Assembly: GCF_030852425.1 (NCBI RefSeq)
Contig: NZ_NSDM01000025.1
Span: forward strand, 1-64,000
Source of the DNA: Saccharothrix longispora
GTDB lineage: Bacteria > Actinomycetota > Actinomycetes > Mycobacteriales > Pseudonocardiaceae
Length of the DNA: 64,000 nucleotides
Direction of reading: 5' to 3'
The notes under the pieces are model-generated. The model was not told the origin of the DNA and ran no database searches. It worked only from the letters and a program-made list of their open reading frames with translations. Positions within the stretch are counted from its first letter, which is position 1; each line of letters opens with the position of its first letter. Shown here piece by piece: positions 10,801 to 43,900 of the stretch. The position numbers and the translations under genes are program-made.

Positions 10801-13800
10801 CGACGGCCACGGCACGGGCACCGTCCTGGGCGACCCGATCGAGGCGCAGGCCCTGCTGGCCACCTACGGCCGCGACCGCGACCGGCCGCTGTGGCTGGGG
10901 TCGGTGAAGTCGAACATCGGTCACACGCAGGCCGCCGCCGGTGTCGCGGGGGTCATCAAGATGGTCATGGCGATGCGCAACGGAGTGCTGCCGCGCACCC
11001 TGCACGCCGACGAGCCGTCGTCGCACGTGGACTGGTCGGTCGGTGACGTGCGGCTGCTGAGCGAGGCCGTGGCCTGGCCCGAGGCGGGGCGCCCGCGCCG
11101 CGCCGGTGTGTCGTCGTTCGGCGTGAGCGGCACGAACGCGCACGTCATCCTAGAACACGCCGCCGCCGAGGAGTCCCCGGCCGCCGCGCCGGTGGACCGC
11201 GTCCTGCCGTGGGTGCTGTCCGCCAAGACCGCGGACGCGCTGCGCGAGCAGGCCGCCCGCCTCGCCCGCCACCTCGACACCCCGGGCGTCGACCCGGTGG
11301 CCGTCGGGCACGCCCTGATCTCGGACCGCGCCTCGTTCGCGCACCGAGCCGTCCTCGTCGGCGACCCCGGCGACCTGCCCGACCTGCTGGCCGACCTCTC
11401 GGCGGACGCCTCGTCCGCCTCGGTCGTCACCGGTTCGGTCCACACCACCGGCAAGGCCGTGTTCGTCTTCCCCGGGCAGGGCTCGCAGTGGCCGGGCATG
11501 GCGAAGTCGCTGCTCACCACCTCGGACGTGTTCCGCGCCCGCGTCGAGGAGTGCGACCGGGCGTTGCGCCCGCACGTGGACTGGTCGCTGCTCGACCTGC
11601 TGCTGGAGGAGCCCGACGCGCCCTCGATGGACCGGGTCGACGTGGTCCAACCCGCCCTGTGGGCGGTGAACGTGGCGCTGGCCGCGCTGTGGCGGCACCA
11701 CGGCGTCGAGCCGGCCGCCGTCATCGGCCACTCGCAGGGCGAGATCGCGGCCGCCGTCGTCGCGGGTGGGCTGTCACTGGAGGACGGTGCCCGCGTGGTG
11801 GCCCTGCGCAGCCGCGCCATCACCGCCATCACCGGGGCCGGCGGCATGGTGTCGGTGCCGCTGTCCGCCGCCGAGGTGCTCGACCTGGTCAAGCCCTGGG
11901 GCGTGCGCGTCTCGCTGGCCGCCGTCAACGGCCCCGCCGCTGTCGTCGTCTCCGGTGACGCCGACGCGCTCGACGAGCTGGTGGCGTTGTGCGAGGAGCG
12001 TCGCGTCCGCGCCCGCCGCGTCGCGGTCGACTACGCCTCGCACTCCGCGCACGTCGAGCGCGTCGAGGAGCGGCTCGCCGAGCTGCTGGCCCCCGTCGCG
12101 CCCCGCTCCGGCACGGTCCCGTTCTACTCGACGGTCACCGGCGGGCTGCTGGACACCGCCGCCCTCGACGCGGGCTACTGGTACCGCAACCTGCGCCGGA
12201 CCGTGCGCTTCGAGGACGCGCTGCGGGTGGCGCTCGACGACGGGCACGACGTGTTCGTGGAGAACAGCGCCCACCCGGTCCTGACCTCCGGGATGCAGGA
12301 CACCATCGAGTCCGCCGGCGTGCCCGCGGCGGTCGTCGGGACCCTGCGGCGCGACAACGGCGGCCCGAACCGGTTCCTGCTGTCCCTCGCCGAGGTCCAC
12401 GTGCGGGGCGGCCGGGTCGACTGGCCGGTCTCCTACGCGGGCCTCCCGCGCCGCCGCGCGGACCTGCCCACCTACGCGTTCCAGCACGAGGACTACTGGC
12501 TGGCCGACAACGGCGCCGACGCGGGCGACGTGACGGCCGCCGGCCTCGCCTCGCCCGGTCACCCGCTGCTCGGCGCGACCGTACCGCTGGCGGACGGTGA
12601 CGGCGTCGTGCTGACCGGCCGGCTGTCCCTGTCGTCGCACCCGTGGCTGGCCGAGCACGCCGTGGGCGGCGTGGTCCTGGTGCCCGGCGCGGCGTTCGTC
12701 GACCTGGCCCTGCGCGCCGGCGACGAGGTCGGCTGCGACCTGCTGGAGGAACTGGTCGTCGAAGGTCCGCTGGTCGTGCCGGACGGCGCGGCCGTGACCC
12801 TCCAGGTGGCGGTCGGCGACCCCGACGACGCGGGTCACCGGTCCGTCACCGTGCACTCGGCCGTCGAGGGCGGCCCCTGGTCCCGGCACGCGACGGGCGT
12901 CCTGGCGAGCGGGGCCGGGCCGGTCGTGGGGCTCGACCGGTGGCCGCCCCCGGGCGCCGAGCCGGTCGACGTCGACGGGGTCTACCGCGACCTGGAGCGG
13001 TTGGGCCTGCAGTACGGGCCGCTGTTCCAGGGGTTGCGCGCGGCCTGGCGCTCCGCCGACGCCGTGTTCGCCGAGGTGGAGCTGGACGAGTCCGCGGACG
13101 TCACCGGGTTCGGCCTGCACCCCGCCCTGCTCGACGCCGTCCTGCACGCCGTCGGCGCGGGCGGCCTGGTGCCGCCGTCCGACGACCCGCTGCTGCCGTT
13201 CGCGTGGCGCGGGGTCGGACTGCGGGCGGTCGGCGCGCGGTCCCTGCGGGCCCGGCTCACCGCCGGCGAAGACGACGGCGTGTCGCTGCTGCTGGCCGAC
13301 CCCGACGGCGACGTCGTCGCCTCGGTCGACTCCCTGGTGCTGCGGCCGGTCTCGGTCGACGGGCTCGCCGCGGCGGCCCCCTCGACCGCGGCGGCCTCCC
13401 TGCTGCGGCTCGACTGGATACCGCTCCCGGCCGGCACCGGCTCGGACACCGCGCTGCCCACCCTCGACGAGGCGACCGCCGCCGACGGCGACGCGCCGGA
13501 CGTCGTGGTCCACACCTGCCCGCCGGGACCGGCGGCCGACTCCCCGACCTTCGCGGCCGACGTGCGGGCGCTCGCCGCGTCCACCCTGGCCGTGGTCCAG
13601 TCGTGGCTGGAGACCGACCGCTGGGCGTTCTCCCGCCTGGTGGTCGTGACCTCCGGCGCGGCGGCGGTCGGCGACGAGGCCCCGACCGACCCAGGCCAGG
13701 CGGCCGTGTGGGGGCTCGTGCGGTCCGCGCAGTCGGAGAACCCGGGCCGCTTCACGCTCGTCGACACCGACGACCCCGCCGGCGTGCCCGCCGCGGCGGC

Positions 13801-15187
13801 CTCCGGGGAGGCACAGGTCGCCGTGCGTGGCGGAGCGCTCCTGACGCCCAGGTTGGCGCGTGCCGACTCCGACCGGGCGGAAACCGACGTCGACCTCGGC
13901 GCGGGGCCCGTGCTGGTGACCGGCGCGACGGGCGCGCTCGGTGCCGTGCTCGCCCGCCACCTGGTCGCCAGGGGCGTCCGCGAACTGCTGCTGACCAGCC
14001 GTCGCGGCCGGGACGCGCCGGGCGCGCGGGAGCTGACCGCGGAACTGGAGGCGCTCGGCGCGGCGGTCACCTGGGCCGCCTGCGACGCCGCCGACCGCGA
14101 CGCCCTCGCCGACGCCCTCGCCGGCGTGCCCCTCACGGCGGTCGTGCACGCGGCCGGCGTGCTGGACGACGGCGTGGTGCCGGCCCTGACGCCCGAACGC
14201 CTCGACGCGGTGCTCAAGCCCAAGGTCGACGCCGCCGTCAACCTCCACGAGCTCACCGCGGGCGCGGACCTGAGGGCGTTCGTCCTCTACTCCTCGCTCG
14301 CCGGCACGCTGGGCAACCCGGGCCAGGCCAACTACGCGGCAGCCAACGCCTTCCTCGACGCCTTCGCGCAGCGCCTGCGGGCGAACGGCGTCCCGGCCAC
14401 CTCCCTGGCCTGGGGCCTGTGGGCCTCCGACAGCGCGTTGACCGCAGACCTCGACGACGCCGACCGCAACCGGATGGCCCGCGGCGGTGTGCTGCCGGTC
14501 GACCCCGCGGAGGGCATGGCCCTGTTCGACGCGGGCCTGGCGTCCGGACGGCCGGTGCTGCTGCCCGTGCGGCTCGACGTCACGGCGCTGCGCTCGCGCG
14601 CAGACCTGCCCCCGCCGCTGCTCGGCCTGGTGCCGGGCGCGGCGCGGCGGCTGGCCGGCTCGGTCCGCGCCGCCTCCGGCGAGGCAGCCCTGCTGCGGCA
14701 GCTCGCCGCCGTGCCCCCGGCCAAGCGGCACGACGCCGTCACGGCCGCCGTGCGCGCCGAGGTCGCGGCGGTGCTGGGCCACAAGTCGGCGACCTCCGTG
14801 GACGCGACCCTCGCGTTCCGCGACATGGGCTTCGACTCGCTGACCGCGGTCGAACTGCGCAACCGGCTCACGGCCCTGACCGGCCTGCGGCTGTCCGCCA
14901 CGCTCGTGTTCGACCACCCGACACCGCAGGAGCTGGCCGCCGCCGTGCTCGCCAAGCTCCCCGTCGAGGGCGCGCCCGGCTCCCTCTTCGACGAGGTGGA
15001 CCGGCTCGTCACCGTCCTAGCCGACGCAGAACCCGACCACACCACCCGGAACCGGATCAAGGTCCGGCTCCAGTCCCTGCTGTCGCGGTGGGACACCCCC
15101 GCGACGGCCGGCGACGACGAGGACTTCAGCGCCGTCAGCGACGACCAGCTCTACGAGCTGCTCGACGAGGAACTCGGCGATTCGTGA
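4895..15187 (+). CDS. Modular type I PKS, two modules (A and B), each KS-AT-DH-KR-ACP
   Basis: The 3430-residue protein starts at a GTG with a coiled-coil docking helix (1-33). Module A: KS 34-455; AT about 551-860 (GHSVGE, HAFH: malonyl); DH from 890 (HAVDGVVVVP at 922, YGPAF near 1039, HPALLD near 1076); KR from 1313 with LDD near 1392 and Tyr in YAAAN near 1447; ACP GFDSLT near 1602. Module B: KS 1665-2085; AT from 2190 with GQGSQW, GHSQGE and YASH near 2379, the methylmalonyl signature and the only one in the window; DH from 2556 (HAVGGVVLVP, HPALLD near 2741); KR from 3004 with LDD near 3090; ACP near 3311; C-terminal docking from about 3345. Both KRs are B-type and both DHs intact, so each module should give a trans double bond, B with a methyl branch. 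In a filipin-like chain these are C18=C19 and C16=C17 with the C16 methyl. The next gene starts 40 bp on. Confidence 0.96.
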   Translation: MANEEKLRYFLKRATVELQDTRERLKQVEERASEPIAIIGMSCRYPGGVGSPEDLWRLVATGSDAISEFPTDRGWDLDELYHPDPDNRGTSYVRHGGFLSGLPLFDAELFGISPREALAMDPQQRLLLEASWEVFERAGIDADTVRGSDTGVFVGVMNHEFLGVAQNAAEDVEGYLGTGTSGSVASGRIAYTFGLEGPAVTVDTACSSSLVALHLAAQALRSGECSLALAGGVTAMVGAATFIGFSRQRGLSADGRCRAFAAGADGTGWGEGVGLLLVERLSDARRNGHTVLAVLRGSAVNQDGASNGLTAPNGPSQQRVIRQALGSAGLSVSDVDAVEAHGTGTALGDPIEAQALLATYGRGRDRPLWLGSIKSNIGHTQAAAGVAGVIKMVMAMRHGVLPRTLHVDEPSPHVDWSVGDVRLLTESVEWASSGRPRRAAVSSFGISGTNAHVILEQAPAVETAPEPAVDRVLPWVLSAKNGQALRAQAAQLSEVDLNPADVGLSLATGRAMLEHRAVVWGDVVAGMTAAVTGQRHHGLTTGKAETDGGLVFLFSGQGSQRAGMGRELHAAFPVFAAAYDEVVAGLGGTSFFDVGAEALARTGVAQRALFALQVALFRLFESWGVRPDVLVGHSVGEIAAAHVAGVLSLEDACRLVSARADLMQALPSGGAMVAVEAAEDEVAPLLTDGVSVAAVNGPRSVVVSGEAGAVDAVVAHFADRKTSRLAVSHAFHSPLMDPMLDGFAAVVRGLEFHEPRIPMLSPVAEPDYWVRHVRDAVRFADQVAELDERGTTKFLEIGPAGVLTALTRNCLPDSEILAVPTLRADRPEEPSVVEALAELHVNGVRVDWTPFFPGGRRVDLPTYPFQRERYWLSPAPKTSASGLGLTSVAHPLLGATVPVADDQGTLLTGRLSRAELPWLVDHAVDGVVVVPGALIVELVVRAGDEVGCGVVDDLTLEAPLVLPEHGHVAVQVWVGEADGDGRRPMTVHAHTDEDRQRIASGVLGENVPGVATPPEWPPAGATGVDVDDLYDRMADLGLDYGPAFRGVRAAWRSDAGLHAELSLPGTAADEDAFALHPALLDSALHVLGVGGLLPDGGPALPFSWKGVVLWAAGARDLRATLTAIGPDAVSLDLADTSGAPVMSVSRLTLRAFAPGSLRPREDEHLYAVEWAPVTVREPAGAESWAVSSAPAASTTAAGVRDVLASVLASVQSWLASEDADVPLVITTRAAVGVGDEEVDPVQAAVWGLVRSAQSEHPGRFVLVDLDGDDASAGTVPAVVASGEPQVAVRGGRVFTPGLARVAAGTATPRFGTGAVLVTGASGALGGLLVRHLVEEHGVRRLVLVSRRGPVEDLERLPADITWVACDVADRDALAEALAGLDVSAVVHAAGALDDGVVTALTPGHLDAVLRAKVDAVLALHELVGDVDEFVTFSSLAGVLGTPGQANYAAANAFLDAFARRRRSSGLPARSLAWGLWATGGTGAVADRDRMARGGVLALPAETGLRLFDRALAVDLAAVVPAALDLAGLRGERQVPALLRRLAGVRQGRRAVSVPGATGLVGAGVLPADRPAAVLHLVCVEVATVLGHASATAVDPGRSFSDMGFDSLTAVELANGLRTATGLRLPATLVFDHPSPAVLAGYVHDELFGAADEPVATAPAAVPPDEPIAIVGMSCRYPGGVRSPEDLWRLVDDGVDAIAGFPTDRGWDLAGLFDPDPDHPGTSYTRRGGFLHDAAAFDAGFFGISPREALAMDPQQRLLLEASWEAVERAGIDPATLKGHPVGVFAGVMYHDYAQNVRSLPDGVEGLLSTGGSGSVASGRIAYAFGFEGPAVTVDTACSSSLVALHLAVQSLRSGECSLALAGGVTVMSSPTTFVEFSRQRGLSVDGRCKAYGAGADGTGWGEGVGVLLVERLSDAVRNGHPVLAVVRGSAVNQDGASNGLTAPNGPAQQRVIRAALASAGLTPADVDAVDGHGTGTVLGDPIEAQALLATYGRDRDRPLWLGSVKSNIGHTQAAAGVAGVIKMVMAMRNGVLPRTLHADEPSSHVDWSVGDVRLLSEAVAWPEAGRPRRAGVSSFGVSGTNAHVILEHAAAEESPAAAPVDRVLPWVLSAKTADALREQAARLARHLDTPGVDPVAVGHALISDRASFAHRAVLVGDPGDLPDLLADLSADASSASVVTGSVHTTGKAVFVFPGQGSQWPGMAKSLLTTSDVFRARVEECDRALRPHVDWSLLDLLLEEPDAPSMDRVDVVQPALWAVNVALAALWRHHGVEPAAVIGHSQGEIAAAVVAGGLSLEDGARVVALRSRAITAITGAGGMVSVPLSAAEVLDLVKPWGVRVSLAAVNGPAAVVVSGDADALDELVALCEERRVRARRVAVDYASHSAHVERVEERLAELLAPVAPRSGTVPFYSTVTGGLLDTAALDAGYWYRNLRRTVRFEDALRVALDDGHDVFVENSAHPVLTSGMQDTIESAGVPAAVVGTLRRDNGGPNRFLLSLAEVHVRGGRVDWPVSYAGLPRRRADLPTYAFQHEDYWLADNGADAGDVTAAGLASPGHPLLGATVPLADGDGVVLTGRLSLSSHPWLAEHAVGGVVLVPGAAFVDLALRAGDEVGCDLLEELVVEGPLVVPDGAAVTLQVAVGDPDDAGHRSVTVHSAVEGGPWSRHATGVLASGAGPVVGLDRWPPPGAEPVDVDGVYRDLERLGLQYGPLFQGLRAAWRSADAVFAEVELDESADVTGFGLHPALLDAVLHAVGAGGLVPPSDDPLLPFAWRGVGLRAVGARSLRARLTAGEDDGVSLLLADPDGDVVASVDSLVLRPVSVDGLAAAAPSTAAASLLRLDWIPLPAGTGSDTALPTLDEATAADGDAPDVVVHTCPPGPAADSPTFAADVRALAASTLAVVQSWLETDRWAFSRLVVVTSGAAAVGDEAPTDPGQAAVWGLVRSAQSENPGRFTLVDTDDPAGVPAAAASGEAQVAVRGGALLTPRLARADSDRAETDVDLGAGPVLVTGATGALGAVLARHLVARGVRELLLTSRRGRDAPGARELTAELEALGAAVTWAACDAADRDALADALAGVPLTAVVHAAGVLDDGVVPALTPERLDAVLKPKVDAAVNLHELTAGADLRAFVLYSSLAGTLGNPGQANYAAANAFLDAFAQRLRANGVPATSLAWGLWASDSALTADLDDADRNRMARGGVLPVDPAEGMALFDAGLASGRPVLLPVRLDVTALRSRADLPPPLLGLVPGAARRLAGSVRAASGEAALLRQLAAVPPAKRHDAVTAAVRAEVAAVLGHKSATSVDATLAFRDMGFDSLTAVELRNRLTALTGLRLSATLVFDHPTPQELAAAVLAKLPVEGAPGSLFDEVDRLVTVLADAEPDHTTRNRIKVRLQSLLSRWDTPATAGDDEDFSAVSDDQLYELLDEELGDS

Positions 15188-15212
15188 CCAGCGTGCAGAC
15201 CGGACCGCGTTC

Positions 15213-15217
15213 AGGAG
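15213..15217 (+). promoter_or_regulatory. Ribosome binding site for the five-module PKS gene
   Basis: AGGAG lies 10 nt before the ATG at 15228 and 13 nt before the adjacent in-frame ATG at 15231. Spacing slightly favours 15228, but either could be used. Confidence 0.45.
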
Positions 15218-15227
15218 CAGACGGCAG

Positions 15228-37943
<22,716 letters not shown>

Positions 37944-37986
37944 GCAGCCCCACCGCACATGCCGAGACCACCGGGCGGAACGCACC

Positions 37987-40900
37987 ATGACGAACACCAA
38001 CGAAGAGAAGCTCCTCGACTACCTCAAGAGGGTGACGGCCGACCTCCGCCAGGTGCGGACCCGGCTGCGCGAGGTCGAGGAGAAGGACCAGGAACCGATC
38101 GCCATCGTCGGCATGGCCTGCCGATTCCCCGGCGGTGTCCGCTCGCCCGAAGACCTGTGGGCCCTGGTGGAGGAGGGGCGCGACGCGATCGGCGACTTCC
38201 CCGCCGACCGCGGTTGGGACGTCGAATCGCTCTACGACCCGGACCCCGACGCCCAGGGCAGGTCCACCACCCGGTCCGGCGGGTTCCTGTACGACGCGGC
38301 CGACTTCGACCCCGCGTTCTTCGGGATCTCGCCGCGTGAGGCGGTGGCGATGGACCCGCAGCAGCGCCTGCTGCTGGAGACGGCGTGGGAGGCGTTCGAG
38401 CACGCGGGCATCGACCCGGACACCGCGCGCGGCACCAGGACGGGCGTGTTCGTCGGCTCGGGCTACCAGGACTACGCGACGCGCGTGTTCGCGGCGGCCG
38501 GCGAGTCCGACGGCTACCTCGGCACGGGCAACGCGGCGAGCGTGCTGTCCGGGCGCCTGGCCTACCTGTTCGGGCTGGAGGGCCCGACCCTGACCGTCGA
38601 CACGGCGTGCTCGTCGTCGCTGGTCGCCCTGCACCTGGCGGCGCAGTCGCTGCGCTCCGGCGAGTCGACGCTCGCCCTGGCGGGCGGGGTGATGGTGATG
38701 TCCAGCCCCACGGCGTTCGTGGAGTTCAGCAGGCAGCGCGGTCTCGCCCCGGACGGCCGCTGCAAGGCGTTCGGCGCGGGTGCGGACGGCACCGGCTGGT
38801 CCGAGGGGGTCGGCCTGCTGCTGGTGGAGCGCCTGTCGGACGCCCGCCGCAACGGCCACCCCGTCCTCGCGGTGGTCCGGGGCAGCGCCGTCAACCAGGA
38901 CGGCGCGTCCAACGGGCTGACCGCCCCCAACGGCCCCGCGCAGCAGCGCGTCATCATGCAGGCCCTGGCGAACGCCGGGTTGTCCACGTCGGACGTGGAC
39001 GTGGTGGAAGCGCACGGCACGGGCACCGTCCTGGGCGACCCGATCGAGGCGCAGGCGCTGTTGGCGACGTACGGGCGTGATCGCGAACAGCCGTTGCTGC
39101 TGGGGTCCCTGAAGTCCAACATCGGCCACGCCCAGGCCGCCGCCGGGGTCGGTGGCATCATCAAGGTGGTCATGGCGATGCGGCACGGCATCGTGCCCCG
39201 CACCCTGCACGCCGATGAACCCACCCCGCACGTGAACTGGGCGAGCGGCGCGGTCCGGCTGGCCACGGACGCGGTGCCGTGGCCCGAGGTCGACCGGCCG
39301 CGCCGGGCCGCCGTGTCGTCGTTCGGAGTCAGCGGCACGAACGCGCACACGATCGTCGAGCAGGCGCCGGAGGAGCCGGAGCCCGGGCCGACGCCGTCGA
39401 TGCCCGCCGTGCCGTGGGTCCTGTCCGCCCGCAGCCCCGAGGCGTTGCGGGACCGCGCCGCGTCGCTGTCGGCGCACGCCCCCGCCTGGACGGACCCGGT
39501 GGACACCGGGTTCTCGCTGGCCACCGGACGTGCGGCGCTGGAACACCGCGCGGTCGTCGTCGGCACGGACGCCGAGGGGATCGCCGACGCCTTGCGCGCC
39601 TTGGCGACCGGAGCGCCGTCCGCCGGCCTGGTGACGGACACCGCGCGGCTGGGAAAGGTCGCGTTCCTGTTCTCGGGTCAGGGTTCGCAGCGGGCCGGTA
39701 TGGGGCGTGAGCTGCACGCGGCGTTCCCGGTGTTCGCCGCTGCCTATGACGAGGTGGTCGCGGGCCTGGGTGGGACGTCGTTCTTCGACGTTGACGTGGA
39801 GGTGTTGGCGCGGACGGGTGTGGCGCAGCGTGCGTTGTTCGCGTTGCAGGTGGCGTTGTTCCGGCTGTTCGAGTCGTGGGGTGTGCGGCCGGATGTGTTG
39901 GTGGGGCACTCGGTGGGGGAGATCGCGGCGGCCCACGTGGCCGGGGTGTTGTCGCTGGAGGATGCCTGCCGTGTGGTGTCCGCCCGCGCCGACCTGATGC
40001 AGGCGTTGCCACCCGGCGGCGGGATGGTCGCGGTGGAGGCGACCGAGGACGAGGTGTTACCGCACCTGACCGACGGTGTCTCGATCGCGGCGGTGAACGG
40101 TCCGCGTTCGGTGGTCGTGTCCGGTGAGGCAGGGGCCGTGGACGCGGTGGTGGCGCACTTCACCGACCGCAAGACCTCGCGGTTGGCGGTGAGTCACGCC
40201 TTCCACTCGCCGTTGATGGAGCCGATGCTGGACGGGTTCGCGGCGGTGGTGGGCGGGTTGGAGTTCCACGAGCCGAGCATTCCGATGCTGTCCCCGGTCG
40301 CGGAGGCGGGTTACTGGGTGCGGCACGTGCGCGACGCGGTCCGGTTCGGCGACCAGGTCGGTGAGTTGGACGAGCGCGGCACGACGAAGTTCCTGGAGAT
40401 CGGACCGGGCGGTGTGCTGACCGCCCTGACCCGCAACCGCCTGCCCGACGCGGAAATCCTCGCCGTCCCGACCCTGCGCGACAACGCGCCCGAACCAGTG
40501 GCCGCCCTCGCCGCTCTCGGCGCGCTGCACACCTCGCACGTGCCCGTCGACTGGCCGGCGGTGTTCCCCGGCGGTCGCCGCGTCGACCTTCCCACCTACC
40601 CGTTCCAGCGCGAGCGGTACTGGCTGGACGTCCCCGGCACCGCCGTGACGCCGGACCTCGACGACTGGCGCTACGAAGTCGCCTGGCGCCCCTTCGACGC
40701 GATCGGCCCCGCGCCGACCGGCACCTGGCTCGTGGTCGGTCCGGACGGCGACGACGCGGCCGCGATCACCGCCGCCCTCACCGGCCGGGGTGTGCTGGTC
40801 GTGCGCACCGACGGCGCGGACCTCGCCGACGTGACCGCCCCGGTGGACGCGGTCCTGGCCCTGCACACCCTGCACGACACCGACCCGGTCACCACGCTGC

Positions 40901-43900
40901 TGCTCCTGCGCGCCCTGGACGCCGCCGGGATCACCGCGCCCCTCTGGTGCCTGACCCGCGGCGCGGTGGCCACCGACGCACCCGGCGACCCGACCCGCGC
41001 ACTGACCTGGGGACTCGGTCGCGTCGTGGCGCTGGAGCAGCCCCACCGCTGGGGTGGCCTGGTCGACCTGCCCGCGGGCGGCATCGCCGAGGACGTCCTG
41101 ATGACGGTCCTCGGCGGCGGCACGGGGGAGGACCAGGTCGCGATCCGCGACGACCACCCGCTCGCCCGGCGGGTCGTCCGCGCCGCCCGGGGGGCGACCT
41201 CGCGCCCCTGGCAGCCATCGGGCACGGTCCTGGTCACCGGCGGTACCGGTGCGCTCGGCGGGCACGTCGCCCGCTGGCTGGCCCGGTCCGGAGCGCGGCA
41301 CGTCGTGCTGGCCGGGCGGCGGGGCGAGCATGCGCCGGGCGCGGCCGGGCTGCGCGCCGAGTTGGAGGAGCTCGGCGCGCGGGTCAGCCTGGTCGCCGCC
41401 GACGTCGCCGAGCGCGCGGACGTCGCCCGACTGCTCGCGGTCGCAGACGAGGACGGCGCGTTGACCGCCGTCGTGCACGCCGCCGGCGTGCCTGGTGCCG
41501 AGGTGCTCGCCGACACCACGCCCGAGCGGTTCACCGTCGCGCTGAGCGCCAAGGTGGGTGGCGCGCGCCACCTGGACGAGCTGCTGGGCGACCGGGAGCT
41601 GGACGCGTTCGTGCTGTTCTCGTCCATCGCCGGTGTCTGGGGCGGCGGCGGCCAGGGCGCGTACTCGGCGGGCAACGCCTTCCTCGACGCCCTCGCGGTC
41701 GACCGGCGGGCGCGCGGCCTCACCGCGACCGCCGTGGCCTGGGGACCGTGGGCCGGTGCGGGCATGGTCGCCGACGGCGACGACGAGGAGCGCCTGAAGC
41801 TGCGCGGCCTCACCGCCTTGCCGCCCCGCTACGCGATCGCCGCCCTCCAGCGGGTGCTGGACCTCGACGCGACCGCCGCGGTCGTCGCCGACGTGGACTG
41901 GCCGGTGTTCCTCGCGCCCTTCACGGCAGCCAGGCCCGCGCCCCTGTTCGCCGAGCTGACCGGGGTCACGGGGACGGGGGCGGGCGGCCCGAGGACCCGC
42001 TCCGCGCTCGCCGACCGCGTGGCCGCACTGCCCGAGGAACAGCGGGAACGGGTCGTGGTCGACGTGGTCCGCGCCCACGCCGCCGCCGTCCTGGGCCACC
42101 GCTCGGCCGATGCGGTGGAGGCGGACCACGCGTTCAGCCGGCTCGGCTTCGACTCGCTCACCGCGGTGCAGCTGCGCAACGCCCTGATCGCCGAGACCGG
42201 CCTGGAACTGCCCACCACGCTCGTGTTCGACCACCCGACCGCGGCCGAACTCGGCGCCCACCTGCTCGGCGGACTGCTCGGCCTGGACGGGCCGGGGGAG
42301 GCCGCGCCCACCGGCGCGGACCACGCCGACGAGCCCATCGCGATCGTCGGCATGGCCTGCCGCTACCCGGGGGGCGTGCGGTCGCCGGAGGACCTGTGGC
42401 GGCTGGTGGCGGACTCGGTGGACGCCACCACCGACTTCCCGACCAACCGCGGCTGGGACGTCGACGCCCTGTACGACCCCGACCCCGACCGCCCCGGCAC
42501 GACCTACACCCGGCGGGGCGGCTTCCTGCACGACGCCGACGAGTTCGACCCGGCGTTCTTCGGCATCTCGCCGCGCGAGGCGGTGGCGATGGACCCCCAG
42601 CAGCGGCTGCTGCTGGAGACCACGTGGGAGGTGTTCGAACGCGCGGGCGTCGACCCGCTTGCGTTGCAGGGCAGCCAGACCGGTGTGTTCATCGGCTCCG
42701 GCTACCAGGACTACATCGGTCGTGCGCTGGACGTGCCCGACGGCGTGGAGCGCTACCTGGCGACCGGCAACGCCGCCAGCGTGATCTCCGGCAGGCTCGC
42801 CTACACCTTCGGGCTGCGCGGCCCCGCGCTCACGGTCGACACCGCGTGCTCGGCGTCACTGGTGGCGTTGCACCTGGCCTCGCAGGCCCTGCGCGCGGGC
42901 GAGTGCGAGCTGGCCGTGGCCGGCGGCGTGATGGTCATGTCCGCGCCCAGCGCGTTCACCCAGTCCAGCAGGATGCGGGGGCTCGCCCCGGACGGGCGCT
43001 GCAAGGCGTTCTCCGACGGCGCGGACGGCACGGCGTTCGCCGAGGGCGTCGGCGTCGTGCTGGTGGAGCGGCTGTCCGACGCCCGCCGCAACGGCCACCG
43101 GGTGCTCGCCGTGGTCCGCGGCTCCGCCGTCAACCAGGACGGCGCGTCGAACGGCCTCACCGCGCCCAGCGGCCCGGCGCAGCGCCAGGTGATCCGGCGG
43201 GCGCTGGCCGACGCCGGGCTGACCGGCGCCGACGTGGACCTGGTCGAGGCGCACGGGACCGGTACCGTCCTGGGCGACCCGATCGAGGCGCAGGCCCTGC
43301 TGGCCACCTACGGCCGGGAGCGGACCGCGGAGAACCCGCTGTGGCTGGGCTCGCTCAAGTCCAACATCGGCCACGCGCAGGCCGCGGCGGGCGTCGGCGG
43401 CATCATCAAGGCGGTCATGGCGATGCGGCACGGGACCATGCCGTCGACGCTGCACGCGGACGAGCCGACCTCGCACGTCGACTGGTCGCCGGGCACCGTG
43501 CGGCTGCTGACCGAGGCGCGCGACTGGCCGGAGCGCGGCAGGCCGCGCCGCGCGGCGGTGTCCTCCTTCGGCGTGAGCGGCACGAACGCGCACGTCGTGC
43601 TGGAGCAGGGCGATCCCGACCCGGCCCCGACCGGCGCCGCCGAGCCGGACGGACCGGTGGCGTGGGCGCTGTCGGCCCGCGGCCACGCCGGCCTGCGGGC
43701 CCAGGCCGGGGCGCTGCTGGCGGCGGTCGGCGAGCGGTCCGCCGCGGACGTCGCGCACGCCCTGCTCACCACCCGCGCCGCGCTGGAGCACCGGGCCGTC
43801 GTGGTCGGGGACCGCACCGCCCTGCGCGACGGGCTCGCCGCGATCGTCGCGGGCGAGCCAGCCGGCAACGTGGTGCTGGGCACCGCGCAGGCCGTCGCCA

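Noticed and set aside
4622..11143. Very long open frame on the minus strand (2173 codons), and similar ones at 16800-21506, 28038-33068, 42856-46803 and 52942-60087
   Set aside because: They lie wholly opposite well-supported PKS domains, are His/Arg/Gly-rich with no recognisable motifs, and arise because GC-rich third positions remove stops in the opposite frame.
42331..43600. Inactive KS in module I because of TACSAS instead of TACSSS
   Set aside because: The catalytic Cys and both His motifs are present. The changed residue is not catalytic and varies in active KSs.
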